Positions 1-9,791 of a stretch of DNA of 64,000 nt are shown here, piece after piece. Position 1 is the first letter of the stretch; each line of letters begins with the position of its first letter. Position numbers and translations under genes: made by a program. Below the pieces are notes generated by a model. The model was not told the origin of the DNA. It searched no databases and saw only the letters and a program-made list of their open reading frames with translations. Source of the stretch: Acidobacteriota bacterium (GTDB lineage Bacteria; Acidobacteriota; Thermoanaerobaculia; Multivoradales; JAGPDF01); NCBI GenBank assembly GCA_014584695.1, contig JACTMI010000004.1:1-64000 (forward strand), written 5' to 3'.

Positions 1-6
1 GTGAAA

Positions 7-82
7 TGGTGGAGCAGAAGGGATTCGAACCCTCGACCCCCACGTTGCGAACGTGGTGCTCTCCCAGCTGAGCTACTGCCCC
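7..82 (-). tRNA. tRNA-Ala (anticodon CGC)
   Basis: Read on the minus strand, the 76 bases fold as a full cloverleaf with an encoded CCA end. The acceptor stem GGGGCAG pairs with CTGCTCC and contains the G3-U70 wobble that marks alanine tRNAs. The anticodon stem CCACG/CGTGG carries loop TTCGCAA, giving anticodon CGC for GCG codons. The T arm has the usual GGTTCGAAT core. Confidence 0.95.
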
Positions 83-126
83 TCCCCAGAGAGGAAGGGC
101 AGTCTATCGGCGCGGACGGGGGGCGA

Positions 127-1404
127 TCAAGGGGCCTCGTCCGGCGGCGGGGGAGCGGGGGGCTCGGGAGCATCGGACGGCGCGGTCGGCGCGGTCGTCG
201 CGGCCTCGTGGGCGACGGTCTCGGGGGGGAGGACGAGGTCGAGCAGGGTGAGGGCGCCGATCTCGGCGGTGGCGGCGCGCTCGGCGCGGCGGCGCAGATC
301 GGTGAGCGCGCCCTCGGGCGAGCTCAGGTGGATCGGGTAGGCCTCGAGCACGCGGCGCAGCGGCAACTCCCGGGCGGGGACGGCCAGCCGCCAGCGCCCC
401 TGCGCGGTGAAGGGGGGCGAGACCAGGCCGCGCTCGACCAGCGGCGCCATCAGGCGCCGCAAGTCGGCGGGCTCGATCCCCGCGGCGTCGGCGACCGGCC
501 CGGCGGTGGCCGCCGCCTCGTCGCGCGCCTGGGCCAGCGCGGCCAAGGCGGCGAGCGCGCGCCAGACCTCGGCTCGGCGGGCCGGCCGCTCGACGTCGCG
601 CGGCTCGTCGGGGCGCGACAGGCAGATCGCGACCTCGGCGCCCACCAGCATCAGCCACCAGGCGAGCTGGATCGACAGGACGAAGAACAGGGCGATCGCG
701 AAGCTGCCGTAGACCACCCGCGTCACCGCCGTGAAGCTCGCGACGTAGAGCTCGAAGCCCCACTTGAGCGCCTCGAGCGCGAGCGTCGACAAGAGGCTGC
801 CGAGCGCCGCGTCGCGCAGCCGGACCCGGCCGGCCGAGGCGCGCCAGAACAGCATCGTGAGGCCGACGAAGGTCGCGGCGGTGGGGATGCCGCGCAGCAA
901 CCAGGAGTCGCGCACCCAGGCTCCGGCGACGGCGGTCTGCGACAGCAGCAGCAGCACCGAGTAGCTGGCGCCGATCAGGAGCGGGCCCCAGAAGACCAGC
1001 ACGGCGAAGCGGAAGGCGCGACGTCCGATCGACGGCTCGAGCTCGACGCCGAAAATCCGGTGCAGCGTCGAATCGACGGTGAAGAAGGCCGACAGGCCGA
1101 CGAACAGGAAGCCGAGCAGGCCGACGCCGCGCACCGACTCGGCCTGCGCCACGAAACCCTCGAGCGCCGTGATCACCGAGCTCTCCGAGTAGGGGAGCAG
1201 CTGGGCGAGCAGCTCGAAGGTGCGCCGATCGTCCTCGCGCAGCGTGCGGGCGACGAAGAACGACACCGTCGCGAGCAGCGGCACCAGCGACACCAGCGTC
1301 GTGTAGGCGAGCGCCGAGGCGCGCAGGCCGAGCGCGTCGAGGTGGGTCTTGCGCAGCACGCGGCCGCCGAAGCGGAGCAGGCGCGCGGCGCGGGAGCTGC
1401 TCAC
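127..1404 (-). CDS. YihY/BrkB-family inner membrane protein
   Basis: A 425-residue polytopic membrane protein. An amphipathic N-terminus is followed by the conserved ALAYTTLVSLVPLL segment near residues 30-45, then about six hydrophobic helices up to about residue 270, and a soluble C-terminal tail of about 150 residues. This is the layout of the YihY/BrkB family, once misnamed ribonuclease BN, whose biochemical role is unsettled. The tail resembles a winged-helix-like extension (LRRLMAPLVERGLVS) and ends in a Pro-rich stretch. The GTG start overlaps the stop of the upstream nuclease gene by 4 bases, so the two are probably co-transcribed and translationally coupled. Confidence 0.85.
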   Translation of the reverse strand: MSSSRAARLLRFGGRVLRKTHLDALGLRASALAYTTLVSLVPLLATVSFFVARTLREDDRRTFELLAQLLPYSESSVITALEGFVAQAESVRGVGLLGFLFVGLSAFFTVDSTLHRIFGVELEPSIGRRAFRFAVLVFWGPLLIGASYSVLLLLSQTAVAGAWVRDSWLLRGIPTAATFVGLTMLFWRASAGRVRLRDAALGSLLSTLALEALKWGFELYVASFTAVTRVVYGSFAIALFFVLSIQLAWWLMLVGAEVAICLSRPDEPRDVERPARRAEVWRALAALAALAQARDEAAATAGPVADAAGIEPADLRRLMAPLVERGLVSPPFTAQGRWRLAVPARELPLRRVLEAYPIHLSSPEGALTDLRRRAERAATAEIGALTLLDLVLPPETVAHEAATTAPTAPSDAPEPPAPPPPDEAP

Positions 1405-2795
1405 CAGTCGACGGCGTCGCCGGACAGAGGCAGCGCGGCCCGCGGCGCCCCGAGCTCGGTGAGCTCGGCCGCGAGCGCCTTGCGGGCGGTGTCCTCGCCG
1501 TGGTTGAGGAAGAGCCGCCGGGGCAGCGCCGGCAGCGCGCGCACCCAGCGCTCGAGCTCGCGGCGGTCGGCGTGGGCCGACAGACCCGCGAGCGTCTCGA
1601 TGCGCGCCGCCACCGCCACCCGACGGCCGTGGATCGAAACCGTGTCGGCGCCGTCGACCAGCGCGCGGCCGCGCGTGCCGGCGGCCTGGAAGCCGACGAA
1701 GAGGATGGTCGAGCGCGGGTCGGGCAGCCGCCGGAGCAGGTGGTGGACGACTCGCCCGCCATTGGCCATGCCGCTGGCGGCGACGATCACCGCCGGCTCG
1801 CGCCGCTCGTTGAGCGCCTTCGACTCCTCGACCGTGCGGCAGCGCTGGAAGCGATCGGCGGCGAGCGGGCTCTCGCCCCGCCGGACCCGCTCGCGCAGCT
1901 CCTCGTCGAACTCCGGTTGCGCCTGCCGGTAGATTTCGGTGGCGCGGATCGCCATCGGGCTGTCGGTGAAGACCGCGCTCTCGGCCAGCACGCCGGCCTC
2001 GACCAGCGTCGCCAGGTGGTAGAGCAGCTCCTGGGTGCGGCCGAGCGCGAAGGCGGGGATGACCACCGAGCCGCCGCGCTCGAAGGTGGCGCGGATGACC
2101 CGACCGAGGCCCTCGACCGGGTCCTCGTCGGCGTGGGCGCGGTCGCCGTAGGTCGACTCCAGGACCAGGGCGTCGGGAGCCCGTTCCGGTGGCTCCGGAT
2201 CCTCCAGGATCGGCGCGTCCCAGCGCCCGACGTCACCCGAAAAGCACCAGGTCCGGCGCGCGCCGTCGCCCCCCTTGGCCGAGATCTCCACCGTGGCGGC
2301 GCCCAGCAAGTGACCGGCGCGAGCGAGCCGAATCTCGATCCCCGGCGCGAGCTCCCGCCATTCGTGGAAGGGGAGGGGCTCGAACCGCTCGAGCGCGGCC
2401 TTGGCGTCCGCCGCGGTGAACAGCGGCCGCGGCTCGGCGTAGCGGCTGTAGCCCTTCTTGGCGGCGTAGCGGGCCTCTTCTTCCTGCAGCTCGCCGGCAT
2501 CTTCGAGCACCAGCCGGGCGAGCGGGCGGGTGGCCTTGCTGCACCAGATCGGCCCGCGGAAGCCCGCGGCCACCAGACGTGGCAGCAGGCCGGAATGGTC
2601 GAGATGGGCGTGGGTCAGGATCACGCCGTCGAGGCGGGCCGGGTCGAAGGGGAAGGGCCGGCGATTGCGCGCTTCGAGCTCGTCGTCCCCCTGGAACATG
2701 CCGCAGTCGACCAGCAGGCGGCGGTCCGACCATTCGAGCAGCGTCGCGCTGCCGGTCACCGTGCCGCAGGCGCCGAGAAAGGTCACTTGGGCCAT
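1401..2795 (-). CDS. MBL-fold beta-CASP RNA-processing exonuclease
   Basis: A 464-residue metallo-beta-lactamase-fold protein of the beta-CASP group (CPSF73/YSH1-like bacterial RNases). The N-terminal MBL core carries the zinc motif HAHLDHSGLLPRL near residue 65 and FSGDVGRWD around residue 190. The beta-CASP domain follows, then ASGMANGGRVVHH, SAHADRRELERW and LNHGEDTARKALA, the usual C-terminal metal-ligand motifs of the family. Predicted role: RNA endo/exonuclease in the cytoplasm. The start is the ATG giving MAQVTFLG; an upstream in-frame ATG adds an unlikely Arg/Pro-rich leader. The gene heads a two-gene unit with the YihY gene. Confidence 0.9.
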   Translation of the reverse strand: MAQVTFLGACGTVTGSATLLEWSDRRLLVDCGMFQGDDELEARNRRPFPFDPARLDGVILTHAHLDHSGLLPRLVAAGFRGPIWCSKATRPLARLVLEDAGELQEEEARYAAKKGYSRYAEPRPLFTAADAKAALERFEPLPFHEWRELAPGIEIRLARAGHLLGAATVEISAKGGDGARRTWCFSGDVGRWDAPILEDPEPPERAPDALVLESTYGDRAHADEDPVEGLGRVIRATFERGGSVVIPAFALGRTQELLYHLATLVEAGVLAESAVFTDSPMAIRATEIYRQAQPEFDEELRERVRRGESPLAADRFQRCRTVEESKALNERREPAVIVAASGMANGGRVVHHLLRRLPDPRSTILFVGFQAAGTRGRALVDGADTVSIHGRRVAVAARIETLAGLSAHADRRELERWVRALPALPRRLFLNHGEDTARKALAAELTELGAPRAALPLSGDAVDW

Positions 2796-2805
2796 GGTCG
2801 CTCGC

Positions 2806-2811
2806 AGCCTA
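2806..2811 (-). promoter_or_regulatory. Putative -10 hexamer TAGGCT
   Basis: On the minus strand TAGGCT lies 10 bases before the nuclease ATG. It fits the TANNNT pattern seen a few bases before many first genes here. No clear -35 was found. Confidence 0.35.
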
Positions 2812-2878
2812 GCATCGGCTCGGCGCGAGGGCGGTAAGATGGGGCGGGCCCGCCCCCCCGCGGGCAGAGGAGGCAACG

Positions 2879-3265
2879 ATGGCCGAGAACAAAGTGGTGG
2901 ACAGGGCGCGGGAGGTGGTCGCGGATGCGGTCGCCGGTGCCCGTGACGTGATCGACGACGGGCTCGACGCGGCGCGCGAGCACTTCGAGGAGGCGGCCGA
3001 GGATCTGGAGGCGCGCGCGCGCCGGACCCGGCGCGAGCTGCGGCGGCGGGCCGAGCGGCTCGGCGAAGCGGCCAAGGAGCGCTACGAGGTGGCCTCCGAC
3101 AAGGTGCGCGCCGGGTACCAGAAGGCGCGCAAGGACGCCCAGCAGCTCTCGGCGGACGTCCACGAGTACGTGCGCGAGAACCCCGGCAAGTCGATCCTGA
3201 TCGCGGCCGGCGCCGGGTTCCTGATCGGGTTGCTGCTGCGCCCGCGGCGGCGCGGCGACGACTGA
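2879..3265 (+). CDS. DUF883/YqjD-like membrane-anchored ribosome-associated-type protein
   Basis: A 128-residue, highly charged helical protein with one C-terminal membrane segment (SILIAAGAGFLIGLLL) preceded by YVRENPGKS and followed by an Arg-rich end. This is the signature of the ElaB/YqjD/DUF883 family, whose E. coli members are inner-membrane proteins reported to bind ribosomes in stationary phase. Residues 5-100 should form an Ala/Arg/Glu-rich coiled coil. A strong ribosome site (AGAGGAGG) lies 6 bases before the ATG. It is the first gene of a short plus-strand run with the next hypothetical and a phosphoesterase. Confidence 0.8.
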   Translation: MAENKVVDRAREVVADAVAGARDVIDDGLDAAREHFEEAAEDLEARARRTRRELRRRAERLGEAAKERYEVASDKVRAGYQKARKDAQQLSADVHEYVRENPGKSILIAAGAGFLIGLLLRPRRRGDD

Positions 3266-3284
3266 GCCCCGGCGGAGCCGCACG

Positions 3285-3587
3285 ATGCCGACGACGCCGG
3301 AGGAGCGGTTCGAGCTCGAGGCCGAAGCGCCGGAGCTCGACGAGCAGCTGGAGGACTACGACGAGCGTTCGCTCGCCGACGAGCTGATCGACGATCTGCT
3401 GCCGCCGGAGCTCGACTGGCGGCGGCTGGTCCGCCGCTATCCCGTCCCCGCGCTCCTCGTGGCGGCGGTCGGGGGTTACCTGCTGGGGCGCTCGAGGGGG
3501 CCGGCGATCGTCGAGGCGGTCGCCGAGCTCGCCACGGCGCAGATCAGCGAGCGCGTCGGCGCCTTCGCCGGAGAGGATCCGTCCTAA
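3285..3587 (+). CDS. Small acidic protein with one membrane segment, function unknown
   Basis: A 100-residue protein with an acidic first half (rich in Glu and Asp up to residue 50) and one hydrophobic stretch near residues 58-72 (VPALLVAAVGGYLLG). The layout mirrors the preceding DUF883-like protein: a charged domain, then a Gly-rich membrane helix. The two may act at the membrane together. A GGAG ribosome site precedes the ATG. No family is recognised. Confidence 0.65.
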   Translation: MPTTPEERFELEAEAPELDEQLEDYDERSLADELIDDLLPPELDWRRLVRRYPVPALLVAAVGGYLLGRSRGPAIVEAVAELATAQISERVGAFAGEDPS

Positions 3588-3592
3588 CTCGG

Positions 3593-4393
3593 TTGCGCTC
3601 GCTCCTCCACCTCTCGGACGTCCACTTCGGTCCGCTGCACCTGCCGGAGCTCGCCGAGGCGGTGACGGCGCTCGTCGAGCGCGAGCGCCCCGACGTGGTC
3701 GTCATCTCGGGCGATCTCACCCAGCGCGCCAAGCCCGGGCAGTTTCGCGCCGCGCGGGCGTGGGTCGCGGCGCTCGGGTGCCCGGTGGTCTTCGCCCCGG
3801 GCAACCACGACGTGCCGCTCTGGCGGGTCTGGGAGCGGCTGTTCGATCCCTTCGGTGCCTGGCGCCGCCACTTCTCGCCCGCGCTCGAGCGCGACCACGT
3901 CGACTCCGAGCTGGCGGTCGTCGCGGTGACCACCGCTTTCGCTTGGACGACCAAGCACGGCCGGCTGCGTCCCGGGCAGATCGCCGACCTCGAGCGGCGG
4001 CTGGCGGCGGCGCCGTCCGCGGCGACGCGCATCGTGGTGGCGCACCACCCGCTCGGCGCCGTGCCCGAGCTCGGAGCCGAGCCGCCGGCGCGCGGCGGCG
4101 CCGCGGCGCTCGCGCGCTGCGCGGCGCTGGGGGTCGAGTTGGTCCTCTCGGGCCACCTCCACCACGGCTTCGTGGTGCCCGGGGCGGGGGAGCGGCCGGC
4201 GCTGGTCCACACCGGCACCTCGACGTCGAGCCGCGGGCGCGGTCGCGAACGGGGTCGCAACTCGCTCAACTGGATCGAGGTCGGCGCCGAGACGACGCGG
4301 GTCGAGCGCCGGCTCTGGCAGCCGGCCGCCGGGCGCTTCGAGACGGCCGAGCGGATCGACCTGCCCCGCCCACCGCGGCGCCCGCGGCGATGA
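3593..4393 (+). CDS. Calcineurin-like metallophosphoesterase
   Basis: A 266-residue cytoplasmic phosphoesterase with the full metal-binding set in order: LSDVHFG (residues 6-12), VISGDLTQR (about 40-48), GNHD (about 72-75), a central AHHPLG, and GHLHHG (about 185-190). This order is typical of class III cyclic-nucleotide phosphodiesterase-like and related enzymes; the substrate cannot be told from sequence. The start is TTG, 5 bases after the upstream stop. The stop overlaps the next gene as ATGA, indicating one operon. The last 25 residues are Arg/Pro-rich. Confidence 0.85.
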   Translation: MRSLLHLSDVHFGPLHLPELAEAVTALVERERPDVVVISGDLTQRAKPGQFRAARAWVAALGCPVVFAPGNHDVPLWRVWERLFDPFGAWRRHFSPALERDHVDSELAVVAVTTAFAWTTKHGRLRPGQIADLERRLAAAPSAATRIVVAHHPLGAVPELGAEPPARGGAAALARCAALGVELVLSGHLHHGFVVPGAGERPALVHTGTSTSSRGRGRERGRNSLNWIEVGAETTRVERRLWQPAAGRFETAERIDLPRPPRRPRR

Positions 4394-4968
4394 GGGCGCT
4401 CGGCCAGGGGCAGGCCGGGAGATCGACTTTTCGCGCCGTCGCGCTGCTGCGCGGGATCAACGTCGGCAAGGCCAAGCGGCTGGCGATGGCCGACCTCCGG
4501 GCGGTGGTCGAGGGGCTCGGGTACCGCGAGGTCGCGACGCTGATCGCGAGCGGCAACGTCGCCTTCACCGCCACCGGCGGGACCGCGCGCGACGCCGCGC
4601 GGCGGATCGAGGCGGCGCTCGCCGAGCGGCTCGGGCTCTCCTGTCGCGTCGTCGGTCTCTCGGCGGCAGAGCTGGCGGAGATCGTCGCCGGCAACCCGCT
4701 CGCGGCGCTCACGACCAATCCCTCGCGGCTGCTGGTCGCGGTCTGGAACGACCCGGCGGTGCCGGAGCGACTCGCGCGGCTGGCGCGGACGGCGCCGGCC
4801 GGGGAGGCCTTCGAGGTCACCAGCCGCGCGGCCTACCTCTGGTGCCCCGAAGGGAGCCTGAAGAGCGTCGTCGGCGAGGCACTGGTCGGTCGCGCCGGCG
4901 ACGGCCTGACCACGCGCAACCTCGCCACCCTCGGCAAGCTCCTGGCCTTGGCAACCGGCGGCCCGTAG
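4390..4968 (+). CDS. DUF1697 family protein
   Basis: A 192-residue protein starting in the ATGA overlap with the phosphoesterase. FRAVALLRGINVGKAKRLAMADLR and the following ASGNVAFTA segment are characteristic of DUF1697, a small soluble family of unknown biochemical role, common in GC-rich bacteria. The C-terminal VGRAGDGLTTRNLATLGKLLAL is also a family hallmark. It is the last gene of the 2.9-5.0 kb operon. No catalytic residues can be assigned. Confidence 0.85.
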   Translation: MRALGQGQAGRSTFRAVALLRGINVGKAKRLAMADLRAVVEGLGYREVATLIASGNVAFTATGGTARDAARRIEAALAERLGLSCRVVGLSAAELAEIVAGNPLAALTTNPSRLLVAVWNDPAVPERLARLARTAPAGEAFEVTSRAAYLWCPEGSLKSVVGEALVGRAGDGLTTRNLATLGKLLALATGGP

Positions 4969-5050
4969 GTACCTTGAGTCGGAGCCGACCGAGCGGCTAC
5001 TCCCCAAGAGCACAGCTCCAGTCGCAAAGTCTCCAGAAGCAGCAGCCCGG

Positions 5051-5135
5051 GAGCGAGCCGACAGACTCGCGACCGCGGCGGGGTGAGGGCCCCGGATTCA
5101 CTCCGGGGCCCGAGGGGAGGGCGCGTGCCCTCCCC
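5051..5135. repeat. Structured intergenic repeat, copy A
   Basis: An 85-base element, about 85% identical by eye to the two copies at 12146-12230 and 12249-12334. It holds three hairpins: a 5-bp stem GCGAG/CTCGC, a second stem GGCCCCGGA/TCCGGGGCC around a TTCAC loop, and a 9-bp stem GGGGAGGGC/GCCCTCCCC around GCGT. The second stem differs in sequence from copies B and C yet still pairs, a compensatory change. A partial copy of the tail (GTGAGCCGCGCG and GCCCTCCCC) follows at 5142-5165. The region 4969-5190 otherwise holds no gene. Confidence 0.75.
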
Positions 5136-5190
5136 TTGCAGGTGAGCCGCGCGTGCCCTCCCCTCTGCAATCGCTACCTGGTCGCCGAGA

Positions 5191-5196
5191 TAGTAT
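5191..5196 (+). promoter_or_regulatory. Putative -10 hexamer TAGTAT
   Basis: TAGTAT lies 10 bases before the ATG of the DUF2007 gene and downstream of repeat copy A. It fits the TANNNT pattern seen elsewhere in the window. Confidence 0.35.
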
Positions 5197-5206
5197 GGAG
5201 CCCACC

Positions 5207-5461
5207 ATGGACGATTGGGAGATCCTCGAGACCCTGGGCACCGAGGAGGACGCCGCGCTGATGGTCGGCTACCTCGAAGCCGAAGGCATTCCGGCCGCGG
5301 TCGAGTCGCTGCTCTTCCACCAGGAGCCGGTAGCTTTCGGGCAGCTGGGCCAAGTCCACGTCCGCGTGCGCAGCGAGGACCTCGAGCGGGCCCGCGCGCT
5401 GCTCGACGAGCGCGAGCGATCGCCCGCGGCCGGCGACGAGCCGTCCGCCGCCGCGGAGTAG
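5207..5461 (+). CDS. DUF2007-type putative signal-transducing protein
   Basis: An 84-residue protein. DDWEILETLGTEEDAALMVGYLEAEGIPAAVES followed by a VHVRVRSEDLERARALLDE ending matches the DUF2007 fold (a small ferredoxin-like alpha/beta domain often called a signal-transducing protein). The ATG at 5207 is preferred because GGAG sits 6 bases before it; an in-frame ATG at 5195 would add four residues. It is 4 bases upstream of a Ser/Thr kinase gene, so a shared role in signalling is a reasonable inference. Confidence 0.75.
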   Translation: MDDWEILETLGTEEDAALMVGYLEAEGIPAAVESLLFHQEPVAFGQLGQVHVRVRSEDLERARALLDERERSPAAGDEPSAAAE

Positions 5462-5465
5462 CGGA

Positions 5466-7196
<1,731 letters not shown>

Positions 7197-7200
7197 TCGG

Positions 7201-8472
7201 GTGATCACCCCCGCGCCGCGGGGGGCCCCTCGGGCGCTCGCGGGCGAGATCGAGCGGCATCGGACGGCGGCCGGGCTCGAGCTCTGCCTGGTCCGCAACC
7301 GGCAGGCGCCGATCGTCTCGAGCGCGCTCTTCTATCGGATCGGCGGACGCGACGAGCCGGCCGGCCGGAGCGGCGTCGCGCACTTTCTCGAGCACATGAT
7401 GTTCAAGGGGACGGCGCGCTTCGGCCCGGGGGAGATCGACCGCCTCACCCAGGCGATGGGCGGTACCAGCAACGCGTTCACCAGCCACGACGCCACCGCT
7501 TACTACTTCGCCTTCGCCGCCGATCGCTGGCCGGTGGCGCTCGAGATCGAAGCGGACCGGATGCGCGGCCTCGCGCTCGATGCGCGCGAGGTGGTGAGCG
7601 AGCGACAGGTGATCGTCGAGGAGATCGCGATGTACCGCGACGAGCCCTGGGATGCGCTCGAGCAGGACGTGCTGGCCGCGCTCTGGGGCGCTCATCCCTA
7701 TGGTCGTCCGGTGCTCGGGCGGAGCGAAGATCTCGAGCGCGAGGACGCCGAAGTCCTGGCGGCCTTCCACGCCGACTACTACCGGCCGGACAACGGCGTG
7801 CTGGTGATCGCCGGCGATCTCGGCGACGACGCCGTCGAGCGGGTCGAGAGCGCTTTTTTCGGGCTCGACCGGAGCGGCCCGGTCCGGCCCGCGCTCGCTC
7901 CGCCCGCGCCCCCCGATCAGCTGCTGCGGCTGGAGCGGCGGCACGGCGAGGTGGCGCGCCTGCTGCTCGCGCTCCCGGTCCCGGGTGGCGACCAGCCGGA
8001 TCTCGGCGGCCTCAAGCTGCTCGGAGTCCTGCTCGCCGCGGGTCGTTCGAGCCGATTGCAGCGGGCGCTGGTCGAGGAGGGCGAGCTCTGCCTCGCGGTC
8101 TCGGCGGGGGCGGGCGAGGGCGTGCTCGCCTCGACCTTCACGGTCGGCGCCGAGGTGCTGCCGGGAGTCGATCCCGCCGAGGTCGAGCGCCGGATCCTGG
8201 CCGAGCTGGCCGAGCTCGCCGCGCGGCCGGTCGCCGAGGAGGAGCTGGCGCGAGGGCGCCAGCTGCTGCTCGCCGACTGGGTCTTCGGGCAGGAGCGAAT
8301 CCACCAGCAAGCCCTGGTGGCCGGCTCGGCGGCCGCGCTGTTCGACCTGGAGCAGCCCCAGCGGCTGCTCGATCAGGCTCTCGCGGCCGGGCCCGAGGAG
8401 CTCCGACGTCTCGCGTCCCGCTACTTGAATCCCGCGGCCGGTGGCGTGATCGGCCTCTCGCTGCCCGAGTGA
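7201..8472 (+). CDS. M16 family zinc metalloprotease, catalytic subunit
   Basis: 423 residues with the inverted zinc motif HFLEH at 61-65 and the distal metal-ligand glutamate in VEEIAMYRDEP near 140-141, as in M16B peptidases (mitochondrial processing peptidase / PqqF-like). The flanking text GVAHFLEHMMFKGT is near consensus. Predicted peptide-degrading enzyme working as a heterodimer with the next protein. It starts with GTG right after the kinase stop. Its stop overlaps the partner's GTG start by 4 bases, which supports equimolar production of the two halves. Confidence 0.92.
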   Translation: MITPAPRGAPRALAGEIERHRTAAGLELCLVRNRQAPIVSSALFYRIGGRDEPAGRSGVAHFLEHMMFKGTARFGPGEIDRLTQAMGGTSNAFTSHDATAYYFAFAADRWPVALEIEADRMRGLALDAREVVSERQVIVEEIAMYRDEPWDALEQDVLAALWGAHPYGRPVLGRSEDLEREDAEVLAAFHADYYRPDNGVLVIAGDLGDDAVERVESAFFGLDRSGPVRPALAPPAPPDQLLRLERRHGEVARLLLALPVPGGDQPDLGGLKLLGVLLAAGRSSRLQRALVEEGELCLAVSAGAGEGVLASTFTVGAEVLPGVDPAEVERRILAELAELAARPVAEEELARGRQLLLADWVFGQERIHQQALVAGSAAALFDLEQPQRLLDQALAAGPEELRRLASRYLNPAAGGVIGLSLPE

Positions 8473-9698
8473 GCGCCGCGCCGATCGTTCGCACCCGGCG
8501 GGTCCCCGGCGCGCCGGTCGTCGCGGTCCGGGCGCTGGCGCCGGGCGGCGCGCGTCTGGAATCGGCGCCCGCCGAAGCGCTCGTCTGTGGCCGACTGCTC
8601 GACGAGGGGAGCGAGCGCCGCGATTGGCGGCGGATCGCCGCCGAGGCCGAGGCGCGCGGCGCCGTGGTCTCGTCCTGGGCCGGCTACGAGTCGATCGGCG
8701 TCTCGATCGACGCGCTGGCGGCGGACTGGGAGCTGGCGCTCGAATGGGCGGCCGAGCTGCTGTTCGAGCCGGCGTTTCCGGAGGAGCGGCGAGCCTTGGT
8801 CGCGCGCCAGGCGGTGGCCGAGCTCGAGGCGCAGGCGGACCAGGCGGACCTGCTCACCCACCGCGGCTTTCTCGCGCAGCTCTACTCGCCCCATCCCCGC
8901 GGCCGGCCGCTGGCCGGAGACGCCGAGAGTCCGGGCCGGGTCGCGGCGGCGCAGTGCCGTCGCTTCCACGCCGAGTCCCTGGAGCGAGGGGTGGTGGTGA
9001 CGGTGGCGGGGGAGCTCGACGTGCCCGCCGCGGAGCGGCTGGCGCGGCGGCTCTTCTCGAACGCGGGCGCACCGGCGGGCGACGCGAGCTTCGCACCCTC
9101 GGCGCCGCCGCCACCGCCGCCTCCCGCGGCCGGGCGAGGCGAGGTTTCGACCCGCGCCCGGGACCAGGCCCACCTGTTCGTCGGACAGCTCTCGGTGCCG
9201 CGCGGGCACCCCGACTTCGAGGCGCTCGAGCTCGCCGGGGTCGTGCTCGGGTCGGGCGCGCTCTTGACCGGCCGGATTCCGGAGCGGATTCGGGAACGCG
9301 AAGGGCTCGCCTACGCGGCCGCGGCGGACACGGTCGCCGGCGCCGGGCTCGATGCCGGCCGGATGTACGTCTACGTCGGCGCCGCGCCCGCGGCGCTGGC
9401 GCGCGCCGAGCGAGCGGTGGTCGAGGAGCTGCGGCGGTTTCGCGACCAGGGGCCGACCGGGGACGAAGTCGAGTCGGCGCGCGCCTACTTGCTGGGCCGC
9501 GAGCCATTCCGGCGCGAAACCGCGCGGCAATGGGCCGATCTCGCTGCCACCGCCGAGCTCTACGCGCTGCCGCTCGAGGACCCGGAGTGGACGGCGGCGC
9601 GCATCCGCGCGCTCGACCGGGACCAGGTCGCCGCCGCGGTCGCCCGGCACCTCGATCCCGATCGCCTGACCGTCACGGTCGGCCTGCCCTCGGGCTGA
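8469..9698 (+). CDS. M16 family protein, non-catalytic partner subunit
   Basis: 409 residues with M16 architecture (N-terminal half, then a peptidase_M16_C-like half with VPRGHPDFEALELAGVVLGSG, REREGLAYAA and TGDEVESARAYLLG) but no HxxEH zinc motif. It is thus the inactive half of a heterodimer, as in alpha-MPP-type pairs. The Arg-Glu-Gly/Tyr segment typical of the substrate-binding half is present. GTG start overlaps the catalytic subunit's TGA. Last gene of the 5.2-9.7 kb operon; 93 bases without a recognised feature separate it from the convergent next gene. Confidence 0.88.
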   Translation: MSAAPIVRTRRVPGAPVVAVRALAPGGARLESAPAEALVCGRLLDEGSERRDWRRIAAEAEARGAVVSSWAGYESIGVSIDALAADWELALEWAAELLFEPAFPEERRALVARQAVAELEAQADQADLLTHRGFLAQLYSPHPRGRPLAGDAESPGRVAAAQCRRFHAESLERGVVVTVAGELDVPAAERLARRLFSNAGAPAGDASFAPSAPPPPPPPAAGRGEVSTRARDQAHLFVGQLSVPRGHPDFEALELAGVVLGSGALLTGRIPERIREREGLAYAAAADTVAGAGLDAGRMYVYVGAAPAALARAERAVVEELRRFRDQGPTGDEVESARAYLLGREPFRRETARQWADLAATAELYALPLEDPEWTAARIRALDRDQVAAAVARHLDPDRLTVTVGLPSG

Positions 9699-9791
9699 GC
9701 CCGCGCGGCGGCCGTGCCGATCCGGCCGCGGCCAGCGAACCGAGAGGCGGGGGCCCCGAGCCGCCAGTTGCCCGTTCCGGGGAGTCGGGCT